64,000 bases of DNA. Origin: Xenoacremonium recifei. Its lineage: Eukaryota > Ascomycota > Sordariomycetes > Hypocreales > Nectriaceae. The stretch lies in the NCBI GenBank assembly GCA_012184525.1, contig WOFQ01000015.1, positions 124,001-188,000 of the forward strand, written 5' to 3'. The position numbers and the translations under genes were made by a program. The notes under the pieces are model-generated. The model had not been told where the DNA came from and made no database searches. It saw only the letters and a program-made list of their open reading frames with translations. This document shows positions 44,220 through 56,605 of the stretch, one piece after another. Position 1 is the stretch's first letter, and every line of letters begins with the position of its first letter.

Positions 44220-45781
44220 CTACACTCTCACCCGCTTCTGCCTCTCTCCCTCACCACCATCCTCCATCTCAACATCCTCCCCAGCTCCCATCGCCTCCAC
44301 CAGCAGCCTCTTCTCCCCCACCCTCACCTCCACCGCCATCCTCTCTCTCTTCCCCAAACCCTCCTCTCGCAATAACCTCTCATCCTCCGCAATGCTTGTA
44401 GAATACCGCGTCAGCAGTGCTTGCAGTGTCTTTCCCAGCACAGCGCCCTGCATCTCGTCGCGTTTGCGCTTGTCGGGGATGGCCTCCGGAGAAGCCTTCT
44501 TGATAGCTTTGAGGAACGTCTTAAGCTGCTCGCAGAGGTCTTCGGGGAGGGAAGGCGAAGAGGATGGGCCTGAGAACGTGCCATCGGGGTTCACATCTGG
44601 ATTCTCCCGCTCAAGGACGAAGGTGTCTTCGAACTCTTCCTCTTCTTCCAACGCGTTTCGCTGCTCTCCGTTAGACTTGCTTCAATACCACATACACATA
44701 TAATGCACTTACAATTTTCCCAAGAAGCTCCTCCGAGATGTTGTACTCAGACTTCATCACAGATTCCACCACCTCCCATGGAATCTCTACCACATCGTAC
44801 CGCGAGTGCCGCTCCGTCACGTACCCATACCGTCGCAGCAGTTCGGAGTTCGGGTGCGGGCCGTAGTAGTTGAGAATCTCCTCGCCAGCCTTGATGGGAC
44901 GCAACGCCGTGACCGTGAGACTGTCCTCGCCATGGTTCACATGAGCCTATTGCCTCATTAGCTGAATCCGGTGACACACAAGGCAGGTAAGACTCACATT
45001 GAACTCAGCATCCGCGTTGAGAATGTCCGCCATCGGCACCATCCCTAGCATCGACTTCCCCTCCCGATCCTCCACCCACCCATCCGCACCCTCATCCTCC
45101 GGCTCCTCATCGCCCTCCAAGTCAAACGCATACGCCATGATCGTGCTCCCCATGCGATGCGCCAGCTCAACAAGCTCCTCATCACTTCGTTTCTCACTCC
45201 CCTCAAATAGCTCTGCATGCGCACGAATCACCGGCACCAGTCTCTCGCGAAACATCGCTTCCGCGTCCTGCTTCCCAATCTTGCCCCTCACATGGCTCGT
45301 CTGCAACACCGCCAGTTCGTCCTCGCTCCAGAACATCGGCGTGTCAAACGCTGCGGGGAGCACATCGAAGTATGCCTTCCATGCTGACGCCTCGCCCAGC
45401 ATGAACTCGTATAGCATCACTAGGATCAGCGAGCTCCACGCGTCCATCTGCGGGCCATCCTCATTGTCGGCCTCCAGGTCGAATACATCGGGGATCTTGC
45501 CTGGCAAGGCGGACGTCTCGACGTTGATGATGCCCCGCCGCGGGATGGTGAAGAGCGTCGTCTCAGGGGCGATGTCCTCAGTCGCGACTGTGCCCATGTG
45601 AGTTTCATTTCCGGAATCAACTTGTGCGAAGACTGAGACTGAACTACTTACTTATGCCTCGACCAGCGTTTCGATCGCGCAGGTCGACAATCTTGATGGC
45701 GCTGGAGAATTCGGCGCCGGGCAGAGATTTGAACCACCGGAGAAAATTCTCACTAGCTTCTTCGAAGCTGGCTGAAGCCAT
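44220..45781 (-). CDS. RKM4: SET-domain protein lysine methyltransferase, Rkm4/SETD6-like
   Basis: Likely methylates a ribosomal protein (yeast Rkm4 acts on Rpl42) or other non-histone target. Exons 45781-45652, 45587-44998, 44946-44713 and 44660-44220 give 464 residues. SET start: GRGIIATEDIAPETTLFTIPR, restored across intron 1. An inserted helical region follows, with the core motifs SMLGMVPMADILNADAEFN and AHVNHGEDSLTVTALRPIKA, then GEEILNYYGPHPNSELLRRYG. A Rubisco-methyltransferase-like substrate domain forms the C-terminal part, ending in an acidic and basic tail. All introns have canonical donors (GTAAGT or GTGAGT). Subfamily assignment rests on length and architecture; SETD6 is the alternative. 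Confidence 0.85.
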
Positions 45782-46220
45782 CTTGGCCTGTCTCGCGGAA
45801 ATTCAAGGGAAATATGGAATGGCTGATCCCTGAGATGTATGAAGATGGTATATGAGTTGGAATTTCGAGGGTTGGAAGCCGATTGAGTGAGTTGAAGTCG
45901 TTGCGCTGTGTTGAAAAATGAGAGGAAGCTGCTGTGGTGATCATTACACAGTGTATGGTGGAGCCTGTGCTGTGGTGTTTGTGTGGAACGACTAGCATCG
46001 CACTGTGTTCGGATCTTCACCAACATGTAACTGTTTTCACGATCAAACAAGTCTAATATAATCTAAAAATATCACAATATTGTTTTGTCATTCCTGTACA
46101 TCTGTAGTAATTGAGTCCATGGTTAAATCCTAAACGCCAATGCCATGATCCTAACCGTTGTCCTTAATCATCATTCTCATGCATGATATTGATCCAATCC
46201 CATTCCAGGTCAACCATAAT
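45782..46220. other. Intergenic region
   Basis: 439 nt, AT-rich, between two leftward genes. No gene is seen. Confidence 0.5.
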
Positions 46221-48255
46221 TTATTCGTCTTCGCTCTTCTTGCCCTTTTTCGACTCACGCTTCTTGGGTCGCAGCCATTCTTCCATGCCCTCGGGCCAAT
46301 AGACCCGGTTTTCTGGTCCTCCCATGCCAAAATCCTTCGGTTCAACTACCCGCTCAGGAATCTCGATGTCATCGGCGTCTTCTGCTTTGATAGAAGTGTC
46401 TCCATCTTTGTTTTGGTCCTTTTTCTTGCCCTTCTTTGCCTTCTTCTTCACGGCCTTGCGTGGCTCGTCTTCTCGTTCATATGGCACCACGTTATTGAAC
46501 CGGTCCCAGCCCGGTAGCTTGAATGTCCGCATCAACTCAAACACGGCTTGTTCCTTGTCCTTTGCTTCGATCATGAGGTCCATATCAGGAGCGCAGGGAG
46601 GGAGCGTCCGTACGCGTGCAGAATGTTTGCGGCGATCTCGAGGCGTAATGGCACTAGCTGTGGGCTCGCTGTAATGCATCTTCTGCTTGATGTTCTTCCT
46701 CGTCCACGTCTTTCGGATGCGATCATAGAACTTCATGATGTCGAGGGTACCTTCGCGTATGCTCGGATCAAACACGATGTTGTGGTGGTGGAAGTCCAAT
46801 ACCAGGGGAATGTTTAGTTCCTCGCAGATCGGTAGAAGATCGTGCACACTCCAAGACACATCGTCATTTTCCAGGACCAGTCGCGCCTTGACTCCTTCGG
46901 AGAGCCTCACATAATTTTGTCGGAATCGATCCAGGGTTGCCGGCTTATCACCATAAGTACCACCCATATGAAGGATCATGACAGCATCGCGGTCAGCCTG
47001 CTCCGGTAGTTTCAGAAGGCTCAGCATCTCGTTGTGGTATTCGAGATCGCGGATCGCAGCTTCGACGACCTCTTTCCTTGGACTTCCGATCTGCGTGAAT
47101 TGGCCGGGATGTGTCGTCAACCGGTGGCCCAGCTCAGCAGCCACTTTTCCCGCTTCCGCCAACACCTCGGACGCAAAGTCGCTCAGTTTGTAGCCGCACT
47201 CGTTGTGGCTCGCAAAAGGGAACATCTCGCTGCTCAGTCTCATGAACTTGATCCCGTACTTGTCGTTCCATCGCAACATTTTAGGGATATCCCTTGCGTT
47301 GGCCAGTCCAAGCTCTTGCACATACTTGAGACCGCGTTTTGGGTCTGCAGGTTGGTCTTTATCGGGTCGATTCTTGGTCGCGTGCTCGGGTTGGGTCGGA
47401 TCCTTCAGCGGATGTCGATGTTCTAGTATGGAACTGATTCGGCACGTCCTTGACGAGAAAACAGGGGGGTTGGCGTTTCTCAGATACGTGTTGAGACATG
47501 CCTGTTGCTGGAAGTTAGCAAATTGAATGCATCGTCGGCAACGCTCGGCACATGAGTGCCATTGGTTCCATCACGGAGCAAGGTCTGCTCACATAGCCCA
47601 GACGACCTTTCCACGGCAGGGGAAGCATATCGCTGTTGACTGGCGGCGGACGCTTCGCATTGCGATCCACCGACTCCTCCCCATCCGCTGCCGCCTCAAC
47701 AAGATCTCCCAGAGCGATGTCGGCGTCGTAGCCATCGAGGGGTGCCTGCTCAGCCGTGTTGTCGTCCGTCTTCCTTGGTTTCTCCTCGATATTACCTTTC
47801 GGCGTGTAGGGCTCCGGTTTGAAGGGCACCTCGTCTGGAATATCCATGACGCTGAGGTCTGACGTCTCAACCACCATCCGCTGCCTTCGGACGGCATTCT
47901 GCAGGCGGTGCTCCATCTCGCTCAGTTCACGTTTTGCTCGCTCTACACCCTCCTTGGTCTCCCAAAGCCCACCCATTTCCTTGACATTAGAGGGCTCTCT
48001 CTTGATCCCGAGGTTAATGTCCATCATCTTCAGGGCGTCATCCTTGATGGTGGGATTCGTGAATCGAGAGCTTCTTCGGAGACCATCGGTACGAGGCGGC
48101 GGCGGTGGAGGATGAGAGTCGGATCTTTTTCGTTTAGAGGGCGCCATGATGCTTGTGCTTTCAAGTCCTCTGGTGATGTGCAGCATCGGGGTCTTGAAGT
48201 TGTTATGCCATGGGCGTACACTTAGACCATAGCTCACAAGCAGGCGCAGGCGCAT
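46221..48255 (-). CDS. UVE1: UV damage endonuclease (UVDE)
   Basis: ATP-independent endonuclease that nicks DNA 5' of UV photoproducts. Exons 48255-47593 and 47501-46221 (91-nt intron, CTAAC branch) give 647 residues, or 611 from the ATG at 48147. The N-terminal third is low-complexity with a basic nuclear-type signal (MAPSKRKRSD). The TIM-barrel UVDE domain follows: GLKYVQELGLANARDIPKML, RLSSEMFPFASH, LTTHPGQFTQIGSP, ILHMGGTYGDK, LVLENDDVSWS, VLDFHHHNI and MHYSEPTAS. The metal-binding His, Glu and Asp residues are present. A Lys-rich tail ends the protein. The ATG at 48255 adds MRLRLLVSYGLSVRPWHNN, which looks like a mitochondrial presequence. UVDE in some fungi acts in both nucleus and mitochondria, so both starts may be used. 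Confidence 0.93.
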
Positions 48256-49642
48256 AGGATCATGGGGATGTCGGAGGGAGAGATTCGTGCATCGATGCGG
48301 CTGGTCGGGAAAACAGAGGTGGGATAAGAACGGCAGGGGGGCTAGCAGGAGCCATGGCTCTTTCTTTATTAAGACCTTGAGCCTCACAGACAGGAATACT
48401 ACCTCGAAGGGTGCCTGACGGTGACGGAGCGTCAAGTCGCCAACCGGAGGATCTCGCCCGGTTCCAGTTAAGGAGACAACAGCGCGTCATGCACGACCGG
48501 TCTCAGGGTCGTGCTGGTCAGGTAGTGTTCAGTTCAGGGGGTCAGGCTGGACGGTTGTACGATCCATGACCGAATTTCTCGATCCCGCCGCCCACAATGG
48601 GCATGAGGTCATCATGGGCGAGGTCGATCGGCGATGAGGCGCCAGCTGATTGGCTGCAGGACGCGCGACAAGGTACGTACCGCCTGCCCCGCCTGGCACC
48701 GCGTCCCCGGAAAGCGGGCATCTGGCCAATCACGAGGAGGAGATCAGCGCCGTCCATTCTCGACGGCAAACTTGCGGGAGCTGGCGAGCTCAACCTTGAA
48801 GCTACAGCGCTCCATCGGTAGGGCTCGAGGGGTTGCAACAGGCGGGTGTGATTGAGAATTATACGTTAAATTTTGAACATACACGGCCGCTAATCCCAGA
48901 CGGGAGATGTGCGGATTTCCTCAAGAGATACCTGTAAGTACTGTCCCATGTCCAGTGTCCGCCAAGGTCGGGGTTAGAAAAGGTACCTGTACCGACGGTC
49001 CGGTGGTTGGCTCAAGCCAGAAATTTCGGGTAGATGTCAGGAATTCAGATTGTGTTAACGGCGTTTCTGTATATAGAAACCTGTTCTTACACCAAAGTCT
49101 CCGATCGTCTTGATACCCGATGTTGGTGCAGCGAAGATCAGCCCAATACCGGCCTAGCCTGGTGCATCTCGGAGCTTCGCATGTGCGCGTTAAATGACTC
49201 CCGTCCCAAGCCTCTAGGCTCTGCCAAAAGGCGATCCGGCACTCTAACCCGCCCATCGTGATGAGAACCATGTTTGTTGGTTGGCTGGCCGGCCTCACTA
49301 GCGAGAAGGGCCGCGAAGATCCGCGACGGCGGCCTCAGCAGGACGTCTCCATGAAGAGTAATCAAGACCCTGACGTTCGTTCGTGATCTCGAATCTGGCA
49401 TTTCGGTGGCATCGCGACTCGTGGACAGAACCTTCTCTCCGAGCGGTCTTCTTCATCGAGAGATGACGACGATGGTGATTCGTTCAGGGGTCCGGCCAAT
49501 TCGCGCAAGGGCCCTGAACATAGACATGATCGTCGGGTGCTCAGCTAGCCACGGCGAAACCAGTTGCGACTGGCTGTCATCAGCATACGTCGATATCCGC
49601 AGTCCGGAGAATTGTTTGTGACCTCGAGCTGTCGGGCCTCAA
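48256..49642. other. Intergenic region
   Basis: 1.39 kb between two leftward genes. Open frames on both strands are short and overlapping. No gene is supported. Confidence 0.5.
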
Positions 49643-50433
49643 TCAGTAGAACGGCGGGACGGTCGTGATTGCCCCTCGGCTGGATACGAGTGGTGCTCGG
49701 GGCATGGGGTTGTAGTAGGGCACTCGACACAGTGGACAGGTATATCGCTGGATCCGGAACCACGATGCCAGGCACTTCGAGTGGAACGCGTGGCCACAGG
49801 TCTTGAGCGTGAGTATTTCGTCGTCGTCGTCCCGATGAGCATCGTTCGCGGGAGGAGGGCCTGTTGGCGAGGATGCTTGGACCGTCACGGTAGCTACCTC
49901 TTCGAGCGCGGGCCGCACATCACTTCCGGCAGCGTGGACAGGATCTGGTATCAACGGTCCGATGCAGATGGCGCTGCGGGAGGAATAACGTCAGCGACAG
50001 GTCCAGAGATGCTTCACGCGGGGGCGGGATCGGAGTCCGGGGCAAAGCGTCCGGGGCGGGGCCGAGTCTCCGGAGCTGTGGAGGCCCCCGCCCGTCCGCT
50101 AGAGAGTACAAGAAGAAGGACAGGCGACTCACCATTCCCCGAGCTCTGCTTGCTGTGTTTGAGCCTCCAGATCAACCGTCCCGGACGTGGCTGACGTGAC
50201 TCGGGAGCAGCCAGTCGTGACGGAGCCGAGCGACGAGCGCACTTTGGAGAAGTCAGCCCCGCGACCCTGCTTCTCCAGCTCGGCGTTGCGTTTGGAGACG
50301 GTGGTGATGATGCTGTGTTGCCTGTCAGAGAGACGTGGGACAGACGAGATCAAAGATGTGGGAGAGTTTACAGCGGCCCGATGGTGAAAACCACCAAGAA
50401 GATGAGGAGCATGGCAATGCCGACCGGCTCCAT
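49643..50433 (-). CDS. Membrane-anchored RING-H2 protein (predicted E3 ubiquitin ligase)
   Basis: 193 residues from exons 50433-50372, 50321-50133 and 49973-49643. An N-terminal hydrophobic anchor (MEPVGIAMLLIFLVVFTIG) is followed by a short helical and Ser/Thr-rich linker. The RING starts at CAIC, whose first Cys codon is split by intron 2 (TG/C). After about 55 residues it continues TCGHAFHSKCLASWF and YTCPLC, giving a C3H2C3 pattern. The loop between zinc ligands 2 and 3 is longer than usual and acidic. Anchored RING-H2 proteins act as E3 ligases at endomembranes; that role is inferred. The intron-2 length (159 nt) is the longest in the window. No single open frame covers this gene, so it would be easily missed. 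Confidence 0.82.
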
Positions 50434-52035
50434 GATGATTCGATGAGCGGCTTCTATTGGCGCGATTGGAGTGATGCGAGTGTCGCAGATTGGGGTCAGA
50501 AGCGATAGATGATTCGATACGGAAGCAGTGCTCTGTTAAAGGATCTCTGCGGGCGCATCAGCAGCTGCGAGCTTTGCTCGACCGACAGCTTCATGTGACG
50601 AAAGAGAAGCAAAATAAGTCAATTGCGCGTCCATGGATCAAGCGAGTCCCTTGATGTTTAAGAGGGAAAGCATGGCATAGCCCCAGGAAGCCAAACCTAA
50701 TGCCGGGTCCCGTCTAGGTCTGGCCTGGCGTCTCGTGGCTTGCATGTCGAGAACCGCCACACCACCTCACCGACAGGTCCAGAACACAGCGAGCGTTTTC
50801 CGAGGGAGAGGGGGCGCTGATATCAGTTGAGGATCAGAGGCCGTCTTGGCCCATGGCGAATCGCTGACTTGGCAGTTCTTGGACACAGAAACGACTTGGC
50901 TATTTCCCGCTTGGCAGGTCTTGGATATTGCCTATGGGCGGCTTGGCACCGCGAGCGACACCCAGACCACGAGATGGCATGCTGGATGTACAACTGCCGA
51001 CCCCTCTCAGCGTGCCCTGGCCGTTACATTGGCGGGTAGTCACCTGCCAGGTCATCAAGTTGGCGATGATGTGATTGCGCTGCCGAACCCTTAGCGGAGT
51101 CGACCGACTGCCTCAAGATAGCTCACTCGCGAAGCCGTTGAGCCGAGGCGTGTAGAGATAGAGCAATCCAAGGTGAAGCCTTATCATCAGGGTCTGGCCC
51201 ACGTGCCGCTTCAATCCCCGCCTTCTTCGCGGCGTTCCGTAGCTATTGGCGGGACGCGATGCGCTACTGATTTCAAGGGACTCGGTCAGGTGGATGGCAC
51301 AGCCCTGTACCAAGAGCTTGGAGAGCTTGGAAAGCTTGGCTGATGGAATGGAATGTTTAAGCTTCCCCGCAGCCGTTTGTTGTAGGCTACCCTACACAGA
51401 AATCTCGCTGTATAATTTTTATATAATAGGCATACAGCTTATTATCCTGCTGTTTTCATGCGTTTAATATGAAGCACATGCTTTTGCTTTCTTTTGTGCA
51501 TTCCATAACCACTGTGGTGTTTGTGGCTTTTCGGTGTTTCACTGTTTTGGAAGTGCCGGTGATCTGGACCTCAGCTCTAAGCCAAATAGAAGAATTAACT
51601 CAAGCCTTCACAGCCAGGATACCCAGAAGGAGAACGCCACCAGCAGATCAGTATGGAATGAGGCCACGTTTCGAATTTCTGACAATTGAATTCGGATTGG
51701 TGGCTGGTCGGGATTGTACCACTCCCGACACTTTCACAATGGCTACACAATGGCTACACAATGAGGGGATACAAGGAAAGTGTATGCAAGTATCACCAAG
51801 CTGCCTTTAGAAACGCACACCGTAAGTTTGCCAACACCACTAGGATGTTGGGTTCGGAATCGATAGGCTGATTCCTATGTTGCACCTTTACCAACAGCCA
51901 ATCATCACCGCCAGGACTGCATCATGCAGGCTCAGCCTCAGTAGGCAGAGTCCTTAGACCTCTCGCTTCTTTATTAGCAGTACCGCCGCCCAATGCCTCA
52001 CTGCCTTTGTTCGCTTTTCTTGGCACACTTTCAAG
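50434..52035. other. Intergenic region
   Basis: 1.6 kb between divergent genes. The part at 51,400-51,480 is AT-rich. An 11-bp tandem repeat is at 51,735-51,762. No gene is supported. Confidence 0.5.
51735..51762. repeat. 11-bp tandem repeat (CACAATGGCTA, 2.5 copies)
   Basis: Exact direct repeat in intergenic DNA upstream of the HET gene. Confidence 0.8.
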
Positions 52036-53298
52036 ATGAAGACGACATATAGCGATTTAATTCCCCGTACGCGCGGGCCTTTCGAGTATAGGCCTCTCAA
52101 TGATTCGAGCGAGGAGATAAGACTGCTACGTTTTATCCCGCACCAACCCTATGATGGATCCCTCGCAATGGAGATGAAGCATTTTACACTAGGAGCCAAA
52201 TGCCCAAGGTTTGAAGCGATATCGTACAGATGGGATCTCTCTTCACCAATGTCTGAGGTGTTCATCAACTTCCGCCGATTCACCGTCACAAACAATGTTG
52301 CTGCCCTGTTCAAGGAGCTCAAGTCTCACAAATGGAAGAAGACAGAGAAAGTTTCATCTCGATTGGACTACATCTGGATCGACGCTATTTGTATTAACCA
52401 GAACGACATCAGAGAAAGAAACCATCAAGTCAAGCTCATGAGAGCCATCTACTCCACAGCCTTTCGAGTCTTAGCTTGGCTTGGTCCTGCGACCAACGAC
52501 AGCGAAATTGCTGTAAACCACATCGAGTTCTCGGCGGAATTATATGATCGAACTCGGAAGCCCTCCCTAGATGACGAATCCTTGGATAATTTACGAGCCC
52601 TCAAGTCCTTTCTCACTCGGGAGTACTGGACACGAATATGGGTTGTCCAAGAGCTCTTGCTGGCAAAGCAGATCATCTTCCTTTGCGGAGATAGGAGATT
52701 CGAATGGTCTACACTGAAGAGGATGTACAAATTTCTTCAGCGCCTAGTCGTGAGTGTTTTATTCGACTCGGAGAAGCGTCAAGCGGTTTGGGAGATCTTG
52801 GGAACTGGAGCCTTCATCATCGTCGAAGAAAGGGCTTCTGGAACTAGCGACACCCGCGAGCTAATCGATCTACTTGACTCAAAAAAATTCGGTGGATTCA
52901 AATGCAGTGACAGGCGGGATAGAGTCTACGGACTCCTGGGGATTTGCAAAGAGAGAGATCAAATTGTCGTGGACTATCACAAGAGTGCGGAAGAGGTCTA
53001 CATCGATGTGATGCAGACGTTAAAAGACGAAATCATCGGCGCCGGCAATCGCAGAGAGAGGCATACTTATAGGCTTCTGGACCGCCTTGTTCGTGCTCTG
53101 GAACTTGACAATGATTCCATACGCCGTCTACGACAGATTATGTTGCCTCGGGTTTTGCATGGCGCTTCTCAGAAAGCCCAATGGATCAATATTCATATCT
53201 ATCGGTATTTCGACGAACAAGATGGTACAGATCACTTCATATTACCGAAGCGTCAAGGGTTCGAGTGCAGGGAGGAGAGCGCCAGGAAGAAGGTATAG
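52036..53298 (+). CDS. HET-domain (heterokaryon incompatibility) protein
   Basis: 420 residues, single exon. HET-domain motifs in order: FEAISYRWD (about 62-70), LDYIWIDAICINQNDIRERN (about 110-129), a VLAWLGPATNDS block, REYWTRIWVVQELLLA, and DRRDRVYGLLGI. HET proteins in moulds trigger or signal non-self recognition and cell death after fusion of unlike strains; most paralogues have unknown partners. No C-terminal NACHT, ankyrin or WD repeats are seen. The protein ends soon after a charged stretch, so it is a stand-alone HET. The ATG at 52036 follows CAAG. It lies in a gene-poor, AT-richer section, common for this fast-evolving family. Confidence 0.92.
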   Translation: MKTTYSDLIPRTRGPFEYRPLNDSSEEIRLLRFIPHQPYDGSLAMEMKHFTLGAKCPRFEAISYRWDLSSPMSEVFINFRRFTVTNNVAALFKELKSHKWKKTEKVSSRLDYIWIDAICINQNDIRERNHQVKLMRAIYSTAFRVLAWLGPATNDSEIAVNHIEFSAELYDRTRKPSLDDESLDNLRALKSFLTREYWTRIWVVQELLLAKQIIFLCGDRRFEWSTLKRMYKFLQRLVVSVLFDSEKRQAVWEILGTGAFIIVEERASGTSDTRELIDLLDSKKFGGFKCSDRRDRVYGLLGICKERDQIVVDYHKSAEEVYIDVMQTLKDEIIGAGNRRERHTYRLLDRLVRALELDNDSIRRLRQIMLPRVLHGASQKAQWINIHIYRYFDEQDGTDHFILPKRQGFECREESARKKV

Positions 53299-56200
53299 GA
53301 GAAGTACATACGTACACCCAAAGAATTGATCGCGCGATACATATTTTGTAACTGGGGGAGTTGGGGAGCCAACTTTAGATAAAACAGCAACTTGGGTCAC
53401 TCCGTTTGCGCGGTGTTTGCTGCTGGTTGTGCGACTTCTCTCGATTGCTCCCCAAAGACCTCAAATCTCAGACGTGGAACCTCGTCAGGCCATCCAAGTC
53501 AAACATCCCGCATTTTCCCTCATTTCCATCCCTGTCTTCATCTGTTATTAATATCTCTCTCAAGAGCCGCAGAACTTCGGCACCAGACGTCATCGCAGTC
53601 TCGCTTCGAGATGGACCCTTCAGACCCTGGCCTGGCAGGAGGGTAAAGTCCGGGGGTGGCTGGCCATCACGACTGAAACTGTTTCACTTCCACGAACGCT
53701 TTGTGCAAGTCGCGCGGCGGTCCATTCCAGCCCCTGTGATTTGCGCCCTTTTCTTTTCCGTTCTCCCCTCACTCAATGGTAGCGATTGCTGGTGACGGGT
53801 GGGTTGTCGCGCAAAACAGGCGGTGATGCGCTGGTCGTTCTTTGTGCGTTGTTCGCAATATATCGACGACAGCGCAGGATGTCGCATGGCGGCTCATCGG
53901 CGACTCAGCGACAAGCTGCGGATCTGGTGTGACGGCCAGGGATGTGAGTGAGCGTTGGGGGGCAAACGCGCGACTCCTTCAAACGGATCGTCAGGGCATG
54001 CATCGATCGCTTCCATGCGGAGGCGAAAAAGGGTTCCAGCCACCCTGGACAACTGATCTGTCCTCCTAGACTGTCACGATGCTTGGTCACTCGACCCGTG
54101 TAGCTGAAAGCTGGCAAGGGAGAAGTTGACAGAAATGCTCATGGCCATGCCATCCATGCCGTACGAAGGAGGCCACGCATCTGCAAGCGCCTGCTGTGAT
54201 CGCCATCTCAGCTGACAGACGCACTCAACTTCAGACTGTCTGTCAGCTCTGCGCAACGCTCCCGTCCCGCGCGACGGTGCTTCTGGCGGAATCCAATCAA
54301 TTGCTTGCGCGCTCCTCCGTTGGGACGGGCCTCGCTGGACGGCGACTAGGGAGGGGGCGAGGACGGGAATTCAGGGCGGAGAGCCGCTTCGATAGTCGTT
54401 CGACAGACCCCTGCCATCTCAGATCCCTGTCGAAACGCAAGCCTCTATCCGCCCCGAGCCGCCAATCACGATGCCAGAACAGCCGTCTCTTCTATCCCTC
54501 GCCTGGCTCTGCGCGAGATCTGGGCCTTCAGAGGATCGCTTGCCTCTGCGCCCCTGGGGCGTCCGGTGTCTGGTACCTGCATGGCCCTGACAACTTGGGA
54601 CCGTCTCCTATCAATCTGTGTCTCTGAGTGGTCGAAGCCCTCGTGGTTGCGATGCAGCCCAGTGCACGGAGGCATCCCGGCTTGGCCTCCGTCGCTTGAC
54701 CCTTGGAACCGTGGTAATTTTGCGTGGAAACAGCTGGTAGCCCCTGGGGATTGGAGGTTGGCTTGATCGCCAAGAGTCGCCCACTCAGAGAATCCCACGA
54801 TGAGGATCTGTCTGTCCGTCAGTCTGTTTGCGCCCCCCCGAAGACCTGGTCTGGGGGTGGTTGTGGTGTTTCGCCAACTCCTCCCGTCGGCTTCCTTCTA
54901 CCATCCCTTCGCTCATCCTCCTCCCTGATAGTCTCTCTCTACATTTCTTTCGGTGTGCCATCATTCATTCTCTTCTGCTCCCCGAGCCAGACTCGGTATT
55001 CATTTCATTCGTTTGACCTCTTCTCCTCCGCATTCGATCGCCCGTTACCACATTCCTTTGGCACTACACCGTACTGTTGAACACACTCTTTTCTTACCCG
55101 ACGTTGGAGGCATTTTCAGCCGAACTATTCAATTCTTGTGACATCGTTGGAAGAGTCTTTTTCGCGCATTCGCTTCGCCTTCGAAACCCACCTGTCGGCT
55201 TGCGCAGCATTCGTTGTCTTCCTCTAGCGAAAAGATCGCGAAGCTTACACAACGACAAGCGCCGCGCGACGTTGAGTCGGAGGCACCGTCCTGGTATCAC
55301 GCATCTTTAAATCGTCTTGTCGGCTCGACCGAGTCTTTGCTGCAGAAGGCTGAGCTTGGAGACTTGCAACTTGCTGTGTTGGAACGAAATTGGGATTAAA
55401 ACCTGGGTATCGACTATTGTCCTTCACCAGTTGGACAGCTCCGTACTTAAGACTCAACCACCAACCCGTGTCTCTGTAAACAACTTGTCACAGAGTCTTC
55501 CATCAACTGACTGAGATCGGAAGATCTGAACTCAAGTCGTCGAGAGCCGTGGTTCCCGAGCGTTTGATACTGAGACAAGTGGGCGGCTTGCACCGAGCAT
55601 CACCAAAGCCTCAACCACAGGAATTGCCCCAGGGCTATCGACTACGCATTCTCAGTGTGGCTTATCCCCCCGATAAGCAGCCGAACCAGCCATTTCGAAG
55701 AGCCGAAGACCACTTTACGCGCTTGAGAAGAGCGCGGGACCGACTTGCGCTGGGACTCGACCGCGCGCTGGAATCCTGAGTCTCACATCGCCAGGCGGGG
55801 CTGGGAAGGCTGGCTGGCTGAGCATCGAAGAACCGATAAAGTCGTTGAGCGTCTCGTCCCTTTGCCACCAGGCTGGGTTCTCTCTTTTACGGAACCAATT
55901 TTTGAAATCAAGTCTTGGCAGGCAGTATCACGAAGCTGCTCTGTCTGTATTGCATCATCATCAGTTACGGGCATCGTTGCTTTGGTGAGTTGCGCCCACA
56001 TCCACTTACACGATCACTTACACGAACTACCACCCCGCGCTCGCGATCCCTTATTGCAGACTGGCAGGTTGGCAGACGGTGAAGGTAGACGAGAAATGGC
56101 GGATGGCAGACAAACGGAGAGATTGGTGATTTTGCACTCCCTCAAAGCCAAGTTCTGGAAGGAGATGAAGGCTACACCGTGTTTCGGACTCGCGTCGCGC

Positions 56201-56605
56201 AAACAACCTGAATGCTCCTTCCTCGTTCTCGCTTTCGCCAGCTGAGGTGGAGAGAATCCGACGTCTGAGAACCTCCTTCCTCAGCTAGCTGGTCTGCTAT
56301 TCACTGTCGCTCCTTCCTCCTGCCTTGACCTGCCAGCTGCTGCCTCGCTCCTTCCCTCGCAAACCCAGCAGGCCGTTCCTTCCTTTTTGCTCGACCCAGG
56401 CCTCGTGCCCTCGTGGTTTTTCATGCAACCTTTTTTCTCGTCGCATTCACTCTCACTCTCGTTCTTCCCTCCTTCAACGACTCTTTTTATCTAACGCTCG
56501 TTTAGAAAGCCGCGATTGCGTCGTCCACTCCTTCTAACCCACGATCCCTCATCGCGAACCCGACTCTCTTTTCTCCCCTTGAGCTTTGGATATTTCTGTA
56601 TCGCA
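53299..56605. other. 3.3-kb non-coding region with CT-rich blocks
   Basis: Long gap before the DUF1996 gene. Pyrimidine-rich blocks occur at about 54,880-55,140 and 56,270-56,580. The second is the likely promoter/leader of the next gene. The longest open frame (55,745-56,245, +) has no domain and poor composition. No gene is supported. Confidence 0.5.

Noticed and set aside
55745..56245. 166-codon plus-strand frame
   Set aside because: No domain, signal or conserved pattern; probably leader or intergenic DNA.
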